Assembly: GCF_000826545.1 (NCBI RefSeq)
Contig: NZ_CDME01000002.1
Span: 2,340,274 to 2,404,273, forward strand
Length of the DNA: 64,000 bases
Source of the DNA: Kibdelosporangium sp. MJ126-NF4
GTDB lineage: Bacteria; Actinomycetota; Actinomycetes; Mycobacteriales; Pseudonocardiaceae
Reading direction: 5' to 3'
This document shows positions 43,355 to 51,632 of this stretch, one piece after another (positions within the stretch are counted from its first letter, which is position 1; the number at the start of each line of letters is the position of its first letter). Below the pieces are notes generated by a model. It saw nothing but the letters and a program-made list of their open reading frames with translations, did no database searches and had not been told where the DNA came from. A program made the translations under genes and the position numbers.

Positions 43355-43854
43355 TGCCTCCCCCGGACCATCCGATCCGCGCAGCACTGCTCGCGCTGCT
43401 GCGTGAACGGGACACCGTGACCTCGACCCAGGCCGCGCAGGCGTTGGGGTTCAGCTCCGGTCTGTGCTCGTTTCACCTGCGGCAGCTCGCGCGGTACGGA
43501 TATGTCGAGGAGGTGGACGCGTCCGACGGCCGTGTCCGGCCATGGCGGCTGGCCCATCCGCCGGACGAAACCGACCTCGGCCCGCTGGCCAGGGAGCTGG
43601 AGGACGAGGGCTACCAGCGCTGGCTGCGGCACAAGGACGACGCTCCGGCCGAATGGTCGATCGACGACGCCTTCAGCTCAGTGATATTTCTCGAACCCGC
43701 CGAACTGGCCGAAGTGGGTGCGCAGATCCGGGCCGTGCTCGCCCGCTACACCACCCGCCCGACCAACCCGGCTGCACGACCCGTTGCCGCCGTTGCCCGG
43801 TTGTTCCCGTTGCTGCCCGTCGAACAGGAGGCGCCATGGCCGTCCGAGAGTTGA
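43354..43854 (+). CDS. ArsR-type winged-helix regulator
   Basis: The 166-residue protein has an N-terminal winged helix (residues 6-65) with RAALLALLRERDTVTSTQAA and LGFSSGLCSFHLRQLARYGY, typical of ArsR-like regulators. The C-terminal half (YQRWLRHKDDAPAEWSIDDA) is a helical domain seen in actinomycete regulators of unknown ligand. The GTG start has no ribosome-binding site but a -10 hexamer seven bases upstream, so it is probably leaderless and autoregulated through the two palindromes. It overlaps the deformylase gene by 19 bp. Confidence 0.82.
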   Translation: MPPPDHPIRAALLALLRERDTVTSTQAAQALGFSSGLCSFHLRQLARYGYVEEVDASDGRVRPWRLAHPPDETDLGPLARELEDEGYQRWLRHKDDAPAEWSIDDAFSSVIFLEPAELAEVGAQIRAVLARYTTRPTNPAARPVAAVARLFPLLPVEQEAPWPSES

Positions 43855-44342
43855 GGTACCTCGGCGATCCGGTCCTCACCACCCAGGCGGACCCGGTCAC
43901 CCACTTCGACCACAAGCTGAGCGCACTCATCGACGACCTGATGGACACGGTGTCGCTGCCGGGACGCGCGGGTCTGGCCGCGCCCCAGATCGGCGTCGGG
44001 CTGCGGGTCTTCAGCTACAACGTCGGAGGTCTGCACGGATACGTGGTCAACCCGCGGATCGTGGATCTGTCGGAGGAGACACAGGACGGAATGGAGGGCT
44101 GCCTGTCCGTTCCCGAACTGTGGTTCCCGACCCGTCGCGCGGCGATGGCGACTGTGAAGGGCGTCGACGCCAAGAACAAGCCGATCTCAGTCACCGGAAC
44201 GAAGGAACTGGCCCGGTGTCTGCAGCACGAGACCGATCACCTGGACGGCAAGCTGTACCTCGACCGGCTGGAACCCGACAAGCGCAAGGAGGCCTTGCGC
44301 AAGGCCCGCGAGTCCCAGTGGTTCTGGCGCGGGGAGAAATAG
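43836..44342 (+). CDS. def: Peptide deformylase
   Basis: The 168-residue metalloenzyme removes the formyl group from nascent proteins. All three signature motifs are present: GLAAPQIGVG, EGCLSVPELW (metal Cys) and QHETDHLDGKLYLD (HExxH). ATG 43836 follows GGAGG inside the end of the regulator gene. The coupling to a dedicated regulator, rather than to fmt, suggests an additional, regulated deformylase. Extra def copies in actinomycetes can relate to antibiotic self-protection, but nothing here shows that. Confidence 0.93.
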   Translation: MAVRELRYLGDPVLTTQADPVTHFDHKLSALIDDLMDTVSLPGRAGLAAPQIGVGLRVFSYNVGGLHGYVVNPRIVDLSEETQDGMEGCLSVPELWFPTRRAAMATVKGVDAKNKPISVTGTKELARCLQHETDHLDGKLYLDRLEPDKRKEALRKARESQWFWRGEK

Positions 44343-44347
44343 GGCCG

Positions 44348-45571
44348 CTATCGCACGGTGAGGTTGCGGCCAGCGCCCAGGCCGATGGCGGCTTGGGCCA
44401 ACGCGGCTGTCATCAGGATGACCAGTGGGAGAGACCAGCTCTGTGTCCAGTCGTGGAGCGCTCCGAACAGGACTGGACCGGTGGTCGCGAACAGGTATCC
44501 GATGGACTGCGCCATTCCGGACAGTGCCGCCGCTCCGAAGGAGTCCTCGGCTCGCAGTGTGAAGAACAGCAGGGCGAGCACGAAGCAGATGCCACTGGCC
44601 AGGCCGACGATGATCGCCCAGAGGACAGCGAGGTCCGGTGCGAGGAGCATGCCGAGGTAGCCGGTCATGCTCAACAGGGAGCCACCTGTCGCCAGCATGC
44701 GTTGGTCGCGCATCTTGTTGGCCACCAGGGGAATCGACGCGCTCATGGTGACGCCGAGTACCTGCAGCAGCATCATCAGCCAGCCACTGTTGGCTTCGCT
44801 GATCCCGTTGTCGTTCATGATCGCCGGGAACCAGGACAGCACGATGTAGAACCCGAACGACTGCAGGCCCATGTAGGCGGTGACCTGCCAGGCCAACGTC
44901 GAACGCCACGGTGTGCGGGTGGCGCTCGCGGGCGGCTCGACCGGCCGCGCCTGGCGGCCCAGCGCCTGGGGGGTCCAGATCGCGAACGTGATCAACGCCA
45001 GCCCGGCGACGCAGCCCAGCGCCGTGCGCCAGCCGCCCGGCAGCACACCGGCCAGTGGCACGGCGAGGCCGGACACGACCGCGCCGACCACGCTCATGGT
45101 CGCCGAGTACAGGCTCGTCATCGGCGCCACACGGTCCGGGAAGTCCCGTTTGAGCAGCGCGGGCAGCAGCACGTTGCCGACCGAGATGGACATGCCCAGC
45201 AGCACAGTGCCCGCCCAGAGCAGGCCTGCGACCGGCACCGAGCGCAGCACGATCCCGACGGCCAGCGTCAGCAGGGCGTACCAGGTCAGCCGTTCCATGC
45301 CGATCCAGCGGGCCAGCCGGGTCACCTGCGGTGAGAACACCGCGAAGGTCAGCAACGGAAGCGCGCTGAGCAGACCTGCCTGCCCCGCGCTGAGCCCTTC
45401 CGATCGCCTGATCGTCTCCAGCAACGGGCCCACCGAGGTCAGCGCACCTCGAAGGTTGGCCGCCACCAGGAGAATCCCGGCTATCAGCAGAACTCTCCGC
45501 GCGGTTGTCGCGCGCGCGTCCGCCGTGCGATCGCTGATCGTGCTCACGCCAGCGCTCATGTCACCGCCCAC
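44348..45571 (-). CDS. CynX/NimT-family MFS transporter
   Basis: The 407-residue protein has about 12 transmembrane helices. The segment AANLRGALTSVGPLLETIRR is typical of the CynX/NimT branch of the major facilitator superfamily (cyanate or nitroimidazole export in the founding members), and MGLQSFGFYIVLSWFPAIMN is its usual seventh helix. The substrate cannot be inferred. GTG 45571 with AAGGTGAG upstream is chosen; ATG 45559 is an alternative. It ends 5 bp from the convergent def and stands alone on its strand. Confidence 0.88.
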   Translation of the reverse strand: MGGDMSAGVSTISDRTADARATTARRVLLIAGILLVAANLRGALTSVGPLLETIRRSEGLSAGQAGLLSALPLLTFAVFSPQVTRLARWIGMERLTWYALLTLAVGIVLRSVPVAGLLWAGTVLLGMSISVGNVLLPALLKRDFPDRVAPMTSLYSATMSVVGAVVSGLAVPLAGVLPGGWRTALGCVAGLALITFAIWTPQALGRQARPVEPPASATRTPWRSTLAWQVTAYMGLQSFGFYIVLSWFPAIMNDNGISEANSGWLMMLLQVLGVTMSASIPLVANKMRDQRMLATGGSLLSMTGYLGMLLAPDLAVLWAIIVGLASGICFVLALLFFTLRAEDSFGAAALSGMAQSIGYLFATTGPVLFGALHDWTQSWSLPLVILMTAALAQAAIGLGAGRNLTVR

Positions 45572-45682
45572 TCGGTCTCACCTTCGCCGACGGATCATCC
45601 TACGTATCTGTCGACGCTGGGCCAATGACGCGTTGTGAGCAGTTTGCATGCTTTCGGGCTCGTGTCATGCCCCCGAACAGAC

Positions 45683-46408
45683 CTAACGGGGCGTCAGGAC
45701 ACAGAATTCGTTGCCCTCGGGGTCGACCATCACCTCCCAGGGGACATCGCCCTGCCCGATGTCGACCGATCGGGCTCCCAGCGCACGGAGCCTGGCCACC
45801 TCGGTGTCCTGGTCGTCACCGGCGAACGGGCGGACATCGAGGTGGAGGCGGTTCCGCTCGGTCTTGGGCGGGTGTCCATGTTGGAACTCCAGCCACGGCC
45901 CACGACCGTTGGGCGCACGCAGCCCGACCTCTCCCCCGGGCTTGTCGTGGCGTTCGAACCCGGTCGCCGCGCACCAGAAACCGGCCAGTTCACCCGCGTT
46001 CTCCGCGTTGACGACAATCGCCGCCAGCGCGCCCGTGTCGTGATAGACCTCACGGGGCTCCAGCACGCAGAACTCGTTGCCCTCCGGGTCCGCCATCACC
46101 TCCCATGGCACGTCCCGCTGACCGATGTCGATCGATTTCGCCCCGAGATCACGCGCCCGCTCGATGATCGCGGCCTGGTCCGCCGGTGTGGCGCTGGCCA
46201 GGTCGAGATGGACGCGGTTGAGCGTGGTCTTGGGGCCCGCGGGCTCGCCGAACACCAGGTCCAGCTCCCAGCCCTGCGACGACGGTGCCCTGACGTCGAT
46301 CTCGCCGTGCTCGGCCACGACCTCCCAGCCGAGCAGTCGTGACCAGAACTGCGCCAGCGGCTCGGGGTGCACGACGCCGACGATGACGTTGACGAGTCTC
46401 GTTCCCAT
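45683..46408 (-). CDS. VOC family protein with two glyoxalase-like domains
   Basis: The 241-residue protein is a tandem duplication of a ~115-residue vicinal-oxygen-chelate module. Each half contains a near-identical end: VPWEVMADPEGNEFCVLEPR in the first and VPWEVMVDPEGNEFCVLTPR in the second, plus NRVHLDL/NRLHLDV. The Glu and His positions that bind metal in catalytic VOC enzymes are present in part. In actinomycetes these two-domain proteins are often resistance- or detoxification-related, but the substrate is unknown. The gene stands alone. Confidence 0.88.
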   Translation of the reverse strand: MGTRLVNVIVGVVHPEPLAQFWSRLLGWEVVAEHGEIDVRAPSSQGWELDLVFGEPAGPKTTLNRVHLDLASATPADQAAIIERARDLGAKSIDIGQRDVPWEVMADPEGNEFCVLEPREVYHDTGALAAIVVNAENAGELAGFWCAATGFERHDKPGGEVGLRAPNGRGPWLEFQHGHPPKTERNRLHLDVRPFAGDDQDTEVARLRALGARSVDIGQGDVPWEVMVDPEGNEFCVLTPR

Positions 46409-46475
46409 TCCGGCAAGCTAGCAGCAACCACCGACAGTTTTCCGGAAAACGTTGCACCACAAGGCAGACAAGGGA

Positions 46476-46519
46476 AGGAGGGGACCGGCTGCCCACCACG
46501 GGGCAGCCAGTCCCCTCCT
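46476..46519 (-). terminator. Hairpin terminator of the HEPN/isomerase operon
   Basis: Arms AGGAGGGGACCGGCTGCC (46476-46493) and GGCAGCCAGTCCCCTCCT (46502-46519) pair over 18 bp with one mismatch around an 8-nt loop, 31 bp past the stop of the minus-strand operon. Confidence 0.85.
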
Positions 46520-46550
46520 CAGGTGATCACCTTGACCGGGCGTGGCGGTG

Positions 46551-47330
46551 TCAGCGGGTCGCCACGCGGATCAGCGCCCACAGTTGGTTGACCGCGTCGA
46601 TGTCTCCTTCCCGGTGAACCGCTCGTTCGCTGAGACGGCCCCACAAATACCGGTACACAGTGGACGCCTGCCCGCTGATCACCGCGTTGACCCGTCCCGC
46701 GTCGACCCGGTCGATGTCCGACCCCGCCAGACGCCAGGCACCGAGGCCACCCGTGGTCACTCGGGCCAGCCACGCCTTGCCGCCGGTGCGCACGGCCACG
46801 GTCGCGTCCCTCGACCCGACCACGCCCTGGACTGTCAGGCGGTGACCGAACCACAGCGTGAGGACCTCGTCGACGCCGTCGACCGCGATGTCCTCCTCGA
46901 TCTCGACGATCGGGTGCTCCGCGGCCGCCTGCACGTCCACACGGTGGATCACGGTCTCGTGCGCCATCCGCCTGCGCCAGAAACCGTATGTCGAGTCCGC
47001 CGCCCACCAGGTGGAGCACGGCTGCTCCGGGTCGTGCGCCGCGAGTTCGTCGACCAGCGCGCGCACGCCGCTGATCACGTAGTCCCGCAGCGACTGGAAC
47101 GGGCCCGGCTGGCGCTGCCACGTTTCCGGGGAGTCCCCGGTCCGGATCCACTCCAGCGCCATCCGGTACACGCTGCCCACGTGCCTGGCCGTTTCCCCGA
47201 CGGTCAGGCCCGGGCAGTTCGGGATCCGCAGTTCCTCCCTCGCCTCGTCCACTGTCTCGGCCAGCAGCGTGGCCTCGATCTCCACCGTGTCCAGCAGCTT
47301 TGCCTGATCGACCAGTGCCCGCCCGTTCAC
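46551..47330 (-). CDS. Mycothiol-dependent maleylpyruvate isomerase family protein
   Basis: The 259-residue protein has the N-terminal DinB-like four-helix domain of the actinobacterial TIGR03083/MDMPI family, with LTVGETARHVGSVYRMALEW and RRMAHETVIHRVDVQAA. These carry the conserved His metal ligands used by mycothiol-dependent isomerases. The C-terminal region is the usual MDMPI C-terminal domain. The actual substrate is not evident. GTG 47330 overlaps the HEPN gene's stop as GTGA, which fixes the start and shows coupling; the longer frame upstream is inside the HEPN gene. It shares that gene's SOS-box promoter. Confidence 0.85.
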   Translation of the reverse strand: MNGRALVDQAKLLDTVEIEATLLAETVDEAREELRIPNCPGLTVGETARHVGSVYRMALEWIRTGDSPETWQRQPGPFQSLRDYVISGVRALVDELAAHDPEQPCSTWWAADSTYGFWRRRMAHETVIHRVDVQAAAEHPIVEIEEDIAVDGVDEVLTLWFGHRLTVQGVVGSRDATVAVRTGGKAWLARVTTGGLGAWRLAGSDIDRVDAGRVNAVISGQASTVYRYLWGRLSERAVHREGDIDAVNQLWALIRVATR

Positions 47331-47749
47331 CCGGGGACAACCCGGGCGATCAGGCCGACGAACACACCGGCCTGCCGGACGAGTTCGTCCGCCGAACGGG
47401 CGTTGACCAGCCGGATCCGACCGGCCTGCACGGCCGCCCTCGTCCGCGAGTGCGCCGCGAAGAACGCGGCCCATTCGCGCAGTTCGGGCGCGACCGACGA
47501 CAACAGTGTCCACGCACTGGTGGGGCGGGACCGGCCCCGGTGCGGACGGCCGCGGTGCGCGAGCATCGCGGCTGCCGCTCGTAACGCGGACAGGTACGCC
47601 TGGGCGAACCGCTCGGCCGGGTCGGTCTCCGCCTCGGCGGCGGCGATGCCACATTCGGCCTGGCGCATCAGCGCGGCAGGTGAGCCGGAGGCCCACGAGT
47701 TGCCGCCTCGACGGGAGGGGGAGCTGGGGAAGTCGACTCTGGTTGCCAT
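47327..47749 (-). CDS. SAV_6107-type HEPN domain protein
   Basis: The 140-residue helical protein matches the actinobacterial SAV_6107 family: LMRQAECGIAAAEAETDPAE, RFAQAYLSALRAAAAMLAHR, then VAPELREWAAFFAAHSRTR. HEPN proteins are often RNases or toxins, but the catalytic R-x4-6-H motif is not clearly present here, so a non-catalytic role is possible. GAGGAGG lies 7 nt before the ATG. It heads a two-gene operon whose promoter carries a perfect LexA box, so expression is probably damage-inducible. Confidence 0.85.
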   Translation of the reverse strand: MATRVDFPSSPSRRGGNSWASGSPAALMRQAECGIAAAEAETDPAERFAQAYLSALRAAAAMLAHRGRPHRGRSRPTSAWTLLSSVAPELREWAAFFAAHSRTRAAVQAGRIRLVNARSADELVRQAGVFVGLIARVVPG

Positions 47750-47868
47750 CAGGGCCTCCTCACGTCCTCGACGTGGCCAGGCGGCCTCGTCGAACCCACC
47801 GTGGGGAAGCCGGTGGACCCGGTGGCGAGGCGCTTCCCCCGCCCCACCACCGGGCAGCGTGTTCGATT

Positions 47869-47912
47869 TCGAACACGTGTTCGAGTCTACCTGGGCGATG
47901 CCAACCGCTCAA
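47869..47912 (-). promoter_or_regulatory. SOS box on a consensus promoter of the HEPN operon
   Basis: TCGAACACGTGTTCGA (47869-47884) is a perfect actinobacterial LexA palindrome. On the minus strand, TTGAGC (47912-47907), a 17-bp spacer and TAGACT (47889-47884) form a near-consensus promoter whose -10 runs directly into the box. An extra half-site pair, CGTGTTCGA and TCGAACACG, overlaps on the other side. The orientation assigns control to the HEPN operon, 120 bp away, rather than to the divergent YbaK gene. Confidence 0.85.
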
Positions 47913-47946
47913 GCTGCGGCAACACAGGTCATGGTGTGATTAGGGC

Positions 47947-48474
47947 GTGACAGCAAGGCCGACATCCACCGACCACCCCGCCGTCGCGAAGTTCACCGCC
48001 GCCCTGCTGGAGGCTGGGCTGGCCGACTGCGCGCAAGGCATCCGGATCCTCGACGACGACGCGCGCACCGCGGTAGCGGCCGCTCAGGCGCTGGGCATCG
48101 AGGTCGGCGCGATCGCCAACAGCCTGGTCTTCCGTGCCACCCACGACGGCGCGGTCGAGCCGCTGCTCGTGCTGACCTCGGGAGCGCACCGCGCCGACAC
48201 GGCGGCGATCGCGAAGATCGTCGGCGCCGAGCACATCGGCAGGGCCGATCCCGCGTTCGTCAAGGAGCACACCGGCCAGACCATCGGCGGAGTCGCACCA
48301 GCGGGCCATCCACACCCGATCCGGACACTGATCGACAACCATTTGGCCACATACCCAGTGGTCTGGGCCGCGGCTGGGCACCCTAAGTCCGTGTACCCCA
48401 CTACGTTCGAGCAGCTGACAGCCCTCACCAGGGGGACGGCTGCGGACGTTCGGAGCGTGGAGGATGATTCCTGA
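47947..48474 (+). CDS. YbaK/ProX-type aminoacyl-tRNA deacylase
   Basis: The 175-residue protein has the YbaK/ProRS-editing fold: AQALGIEVGAIANSLVF (Lys/Asn pocket region), PLLVLTSGAHRADT, TIGGVAPAGHPHPIRTLID and VVWAAAGHPKSVYPTT with the G-x-x-P signatures. Such enzymes hydrolyse mischarged tRNAs such as Ala- or Cys-tRNA(Pro). GTG 47947 is the start; there is no evident ribosome-binding site. It overlaps the next GNAT gene by 11 bp. Confidence 0.9.
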   Translation: MTARPTSTDHPAVAKFTAALLEAGLADCAQGIRILDDDARTAVAAAQALGIEVGAIANSLVFRATHDGAVEPLLVLTSGAHRADTAAIAKIVGAEHIGRADPAFVKEHTGQTIGGVAPAGHPHPIRTLIDNHLATYPVVWAAAGHPKSVYPTTFEQLTALTRGTAADVRSVEDDS

Positions 48475-49048
48475 CGTGACCGCGGTGCCATCGCACAGAA
48501 GCCAGCTCGTCGAGCTGTCGGCCGACGCGTTGCGGTCGCGGCTCTATGAGGCGTTAGGTCTGTACGTCACAGCCATGGGCTACCCGAAGGGCACAGCTGA
48601 GCAGCGCGCGCCGATGTGGCTGGCGCACATGCTGCGCGAAGGGTGGCGCTGTGTGGGGGCGCTGGACCAGAACGACAAGCTGACCGGGATCTGTTACGGC
48701 TACAAGGGCGCGCCCGGACAGTGGTGGCACGAGCAGGTTCGCCGCGGCGTGACCGAACTGGGCGGTCCCGGCGTCGCGGACGAGTGGATGCGGGACTACT
48801 TCGAACTGACCGAGTTGCACGTCCGGCCGGACAGTCAGGGCAGGGGCACCGGCGAGCAACTACTGAGGGCGCTGCTGGCGAATGTGCCCAACGAGCGTGT
48901 GCTGCTGTCCACTCCCGAGGGCCGGACCAGGGCGTGGAGCCTGTATCGCCGGGTCGGCTTCGTCGACGTGCTGCGCAACTACCGGTTCGCCGGTGATCCG
49001 CGACCGTTCGCCGTGCTCGGACGTGCACTGCCGATGACATCCTCGTGA
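48464..49048 (+). CDS. GNAT family N-acetyltransferase
   Basis: The 194-residue protein has a complete GNAT domain: ELTELHVRPDSQGRGTGEQL contains the acetyl-CoA loop Q-G-R-G-T-G, followed by RVLLSTPEGRTRAWSLYRRV and GFVDVLRNYRFAGDPRPFAV. The N-terminal helix MWLAHMLREGWRCVGALD is usual. The acceptor substrate is unknown. Its ATG lies inside the end of the YbaK gene, so the two are coupled. Its stop lies in the left arm of the downstream terminator hairpin. Confidence 0.88.
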   Translation: MIPDVTAVPSHRSQLVELSADALRSRLYEALGLYVTAMGYPKGTAEQRAPMWLAHMLREGWRCVGALDQNDKLTGICYGYKGAPGQWWHEQVRRGVTELGGPGVADEWMRDYFELTELHVRPDSQGRGTGEQLLRALLANVPNERVLLSTPEGRTRAWSLYRRVGFVDVLRNYRFAGDPRPFAVLGRALPMTSS

Positions 49049-49079
49049 GCGACCGGTCCCGGACCAGCCGCTCACGAGG
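49041..49079. terminator. Bidirectional hairpin terminator
   Basis: CCTCGTGAGCG (49041-49051) and CGCTCACGAGG (49069-49079) pair perfectly, and an inner GGTCC/GGACC pair extends the stem. It sits between the convergent GNAT gene and the Pro-rich protein gene and probably ends both transcripts. Confidence 0.82.
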
Positions 49080-49097
49080 GGGACTTCCGCTGCCCGT

Positions 49098-49808
49098 CTA
49101 GGGCAAGGGAGCCGGGGGCAGCGGCGGTGCTGGTGCCGGAGCCGGAGGCACTGGCGGAGCCGGAGGAGCGGGCGGGCCTGGCGGCACAGGAGGCACGGGA
49201 GGCACTGGCGGCGTCGGCACTCCGGCGCCGGGGACAGTGAGTGGAACCGGCAGGCACTTCGCGGTGTTGATCGCGGTGACAGCCGTGCCCAGTTTCGTGA
49301 TGGCGGTCGTGATCGCCGTGGCGTCCGGTGGCGCCGCGAGTGTGGCGCTGACCCCGCCCAGCACTGCACTCAGCAGGTCCACGGTCGGTTTCAGGCACTC
49401 GTCCGCAGCCTTCGGTGCAGGTGCGGGCGGCGCGGGCGGCTCCGGGGCCGGAGGCGCCGGTGGAGCAGGCGGCGCCGGTGGAGCGGGTGGGGCCGGTGGA
49501 GCGGGTGGGGCCGGTGGCTCCGGCGGAGTCGGCGTTCCCGCCGGGAGGGACGGCAGACAGCCTGCCTCCTGGACACCCGTCACGGCGTTGTAGACGTCAC
49601 CGAGCGCGGACTGCAGCTTGGTCGGGTCGGCCGCCGCGGTACCCACGGCTTTGAGGGCGGCCTGCAAGGTTTTGACCGCTGGAGATTCGGCGGTGCACTC
49701 GACCCGGACCTGCGCGGTCCGGTCCGCAACCACCGCGGCACTGGGTAGTGCCACAGCGGCCAGGCCCAGCGCTGCCAACGACAGCACTACGGGCAATCGT
49801 TTGGACAT
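49098..49808 (-). CDS. Secreted Pro-rich protein with two repeated Cys modules
   Basis: The 236-residue protein has a signal peptide (MSKRLPVVLSLAALGLAAVA). The mature part is two copies of a ~45-residue helical module bounded by Cys (CTAESPAVKTLQAALKAVGT to EAGCLPSLP, and CLKPTVDLLSAVLGG to TAKCLPVPL), each followed by a long Pro/Ala tract of PPAPPA repeats. The four Cys probably form one disulphide per module. I recognise no family. The Pro tracts suggest a wall-spanning spacer. The gene stands alone. Confidence 0.75.
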   Translation of the reverse strand: MSKRLPVVLSLAALGLAAVALPSAAVVADRTAQVRVECTAESPAVKTLQAALKAVGTAAADPTKLQSALGDVYNAVTGVQEAGCLPSLPAGTPTPPEPPAPPAPPAPPAPPAPPAPPAPPAPEPPAPPAPAPKAADECLKPTVDLLSAVLGGVSATLAAPPDATAITTAITKLGTAVTAINTAKCLPVPLTVPGAGVPTPPVPPVPPVPPGPPAPPAPPVPPAPAPAPPLPPAPLP

Positions 49809-49973
49809 TGGTCTCTCTCCTTGATGGTTTTACCCGGCGAAGATCCGGGCAGGCCGATGGTAAGCACCGTCACACGGCCATTGAGCTGCAAAAACGTTCT
49901 ATTTCACCGCATAGGGTGGCCCGAGTGGCAGCACGCAGGGGAAGTGGTTAGATACCCTTCGCAACCGCTCAAC

Positions 49974-50011
49974 TGACAGATATTGAAATCTGTCATCGCG
50001 ATGTGCATACT
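49974..50011 (+). promoter_or_regulatory. Operator and promoter of the aldo/keto reductase-TetR operon
   Basis: TGACAGAT (49974-49981) and ATCTGTCA (49988-49995) form perfect 8-bp arms around a 6-bp spacer. The palindrome overlaps TTGAAA (49983-49988), which with a 17-bp spacer and CATACT (50006-50011) makes a good promoter. The TetR protein encoded second in the operon is the likely repressor. The remaining upstream part of this 238-bp gap (49809-49973) shows nothing clear. Confidence 0.78.
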
Positions 50012-50046
50012 TGAGGGAGCTGGAAGACACCACTCAGGAGGTACCC

Positions 50047-51042
50047 GTGCGACACCGTCGACTTGGCAAGACCGGCCCCGAGGTGTCCGAGCTGGGACTC
50101 GGCGCGATGGGCATGTCGGACCTGTACGGTCCGGCCGACGAGACCGAGAGCATCGCGACCATCCACGCCGCCATCGACAGCGGCATCACGCTGATCGACA
50201 CCGGCGACTTCTACGGCATGGGCCACAACGAGATGCTCATCGGCCGCGCACTGCGCGACCGCACCCGCGACGACGTCGTCATCAGCGTCAAGTTCGGCGC
50301 GCAGCGCTCCCCCGCCGGTCAGTGGCTCGGCTACGACGCCAGCCCGAACGCGCTGAAGACAGCGCTGTCCTACACACTGCGCCGCCTCGACACGGACCAC
50401 ATCGACATCTACCGGCCCGCCCGGCTGGACCCGAACGTCCCGATCGAGGACACGGTCGGCGCGATCGCCGAGATGGTGCAGGCCGGGTACGTCCGGCACA
50501 TCGGGCTGTCGGAGGTCGGCGCGGACACCGTCCGGCGTGCCGCCGCCGTGCACCCGATCGCCGACCTGCAGATCGAGTACTCGCTGCTCAGCCGGGGCGT
50601 GGAGGACGACATCCTGCCGACGTTGCGCGAACTGGGCATCGGGATGACCGCGTACGGCGTGCTGTCGCGCGGGCTGCTGTCCGGGCACTGGTCGGCCGAC
50701 CGGCAGCACGCGGCCACCGACTTCCGCGCCCACAGCCCGCGGTTCCAGGGCGAGAACGTGGCACACAACCTGGAACTGGTGGACGCGCTGCGGGAGATCG
50801 CCGATCACAAGGCAATGTCTGTCGCCCAGATCGCGATCGCGTGGGTACTGTCGCGGGGTGAGGACATCGTGCCGGTCATCGGCGCGCGCAGGCGTGACCG
50901 CCTCGCCGAGTCGGCCGGTGCGTTGAGCGTGGAGCTGTCGGAGGAAGATCTCGGCATGATCGAGAAGGCTGTGCCCGTCGACGCGGTCCGGGGCACCCGG
51001 TACGCGGCCGCGCAGATGCAGACGCTGGACAGCGAGCGCTGA
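50047..51042 (+). CDS. Aldo/keto reductase
   Basis: The 331-residue TIM-barrel oxidoreductase has GLGAMGMSDLYGPADETESI, the catalytic Asp/Tyr in LIDTGDFYGMGHNEMLIGRA, the Lys in VVISVKFGAQRSP and the NADPH segment VPVIGARRRDRLAES. The canonical His in the IDIYRPARLDPN strand (usually H/Q-x-H-R-x-D-P) is replaced by Arg-Pro. GTG 50047 is chosen because AGGAGG lies 5-6 nt upstream. It reduces aldehydes or ketones with NADPH; the substrate is unknown. It is joined to a TetR gene and controlled by the upstream operator. Confidence 0.92.
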   Translation: MRHRRLGKTGPEVSELGLGAMGMSDLYGPADETESIATIHAAIDSGITLIDTGDFYGMGHNEMLIGRALRDRTRDDVVISVKFGAQRSPAGQWLGYDASPNALKTALSYTLRRLDTDHIDIYRPARLDPNVPIEDTVGAIAEMVQAGYVRHIGLSEVGADTVRRAAAVHPIADLQIEYSLLSRGVEDDILPTLRELGIGMTAYGVLSRGLLSGHWSADRQHAATDFRAHSPRFQGENVAHNLELVDALREIADHKAMSVAQIAIAWVLSRGEDIVPVIGARRRDRLAESAGALSVELSEEDLGMIEKAVPVDAVRGTRYAAAQMQTLDSER

Positions 51043-51632
51043 TGCCCGAAACGCTCACCGCGGACCAGATTCTCGAAGCGGCGCAGGACGTCCTGCGCCG
51101 TTTCGGGCCGAGCAAGGCGACTGTCGTCGATGTCGCGCGTGCACTCGGCGTCAGCCACGGCAGTGTGTACCGGCACTTCCCGAGCAAGGCGGCGCTGCGG
51201 GAAGCCGTGACGCGACGGTGGCTCGACCGTTCGCACGCGCCGGTCGCACAGGTGGCCAACTCGGATCTGCCCGCGCCACGACGGCTGCGGGCCTGGCTGG
51301 CGACGCTCTTCGAAAGCAAGCGGCACAAGGTGCTCGACGACCCCGAGCTGTTCGCCACCTTCACCGCGCTGGTCAGGGAAAGCAGTACGGTGGTCGCCGA
51401 CCACATCGCCGATCTGACCGCGGAACTGGCGGGTATCCTGCGTGACGGCATCGAGGCCGGTGATTTCGCGCCGGTCGACGACGTCGGGCAGACCGCACGA
51501 GCCGTCTTCGACGCGACGAACCGGTTTCACGACCCGGCGTACTCCGGTGAGTGGAAACAGGACGGCATCGACAAAGCCTTCGACGCCGTCTGTTCCCTTG
51601 TCCTGCAGGGCCTAGCGCAGGCCAGCCGCTAG
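51042..51632 (+). CDS. TetR family transcriptional regulator
   Basis: The 196-residue protein has an N-terminal TetR helix-turn-helix (residues 8-54: ILEAAQDVLRRFGPSKATVV, then VARALGVSHGSVYRHFPSKA) and a helical C-terminal ligand domain. Its ATG shares a base with the reductase stop (TGATG), so the two are coupled. It likely represses its own operon through the palindrome at 49974-49995, with an electrophile or the reductase substrate as inducer. Its 3' end overlaps the convergent DUF885 gene by 21 bp. Confidence 0.92.
   Translation: MPETLTADQILEAAQDVLRRFGPSKATVVDVARALGVSHGSVYRHFPSKAALREAVTRRWLDRSHAPVAQVANSDLPAPRRLRAWLATLFESKRHKVLDDPELFATFTALVRESSTVVADHIADLTAELAGILRDGIEAGDFAPVDDVGQTARAVFDATNRFHDPAYSGEWKQDGIDKAFDAVCSLVLQGLAQASR

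Noticed and set aside
49420..49530. Regular 12-15-bp GC-rich repeats considered as a mobile or CRISPR-like array
   Set aside because: They are the coding repeats of Pro-Pro-Ala tracts; there are no unique spacers.
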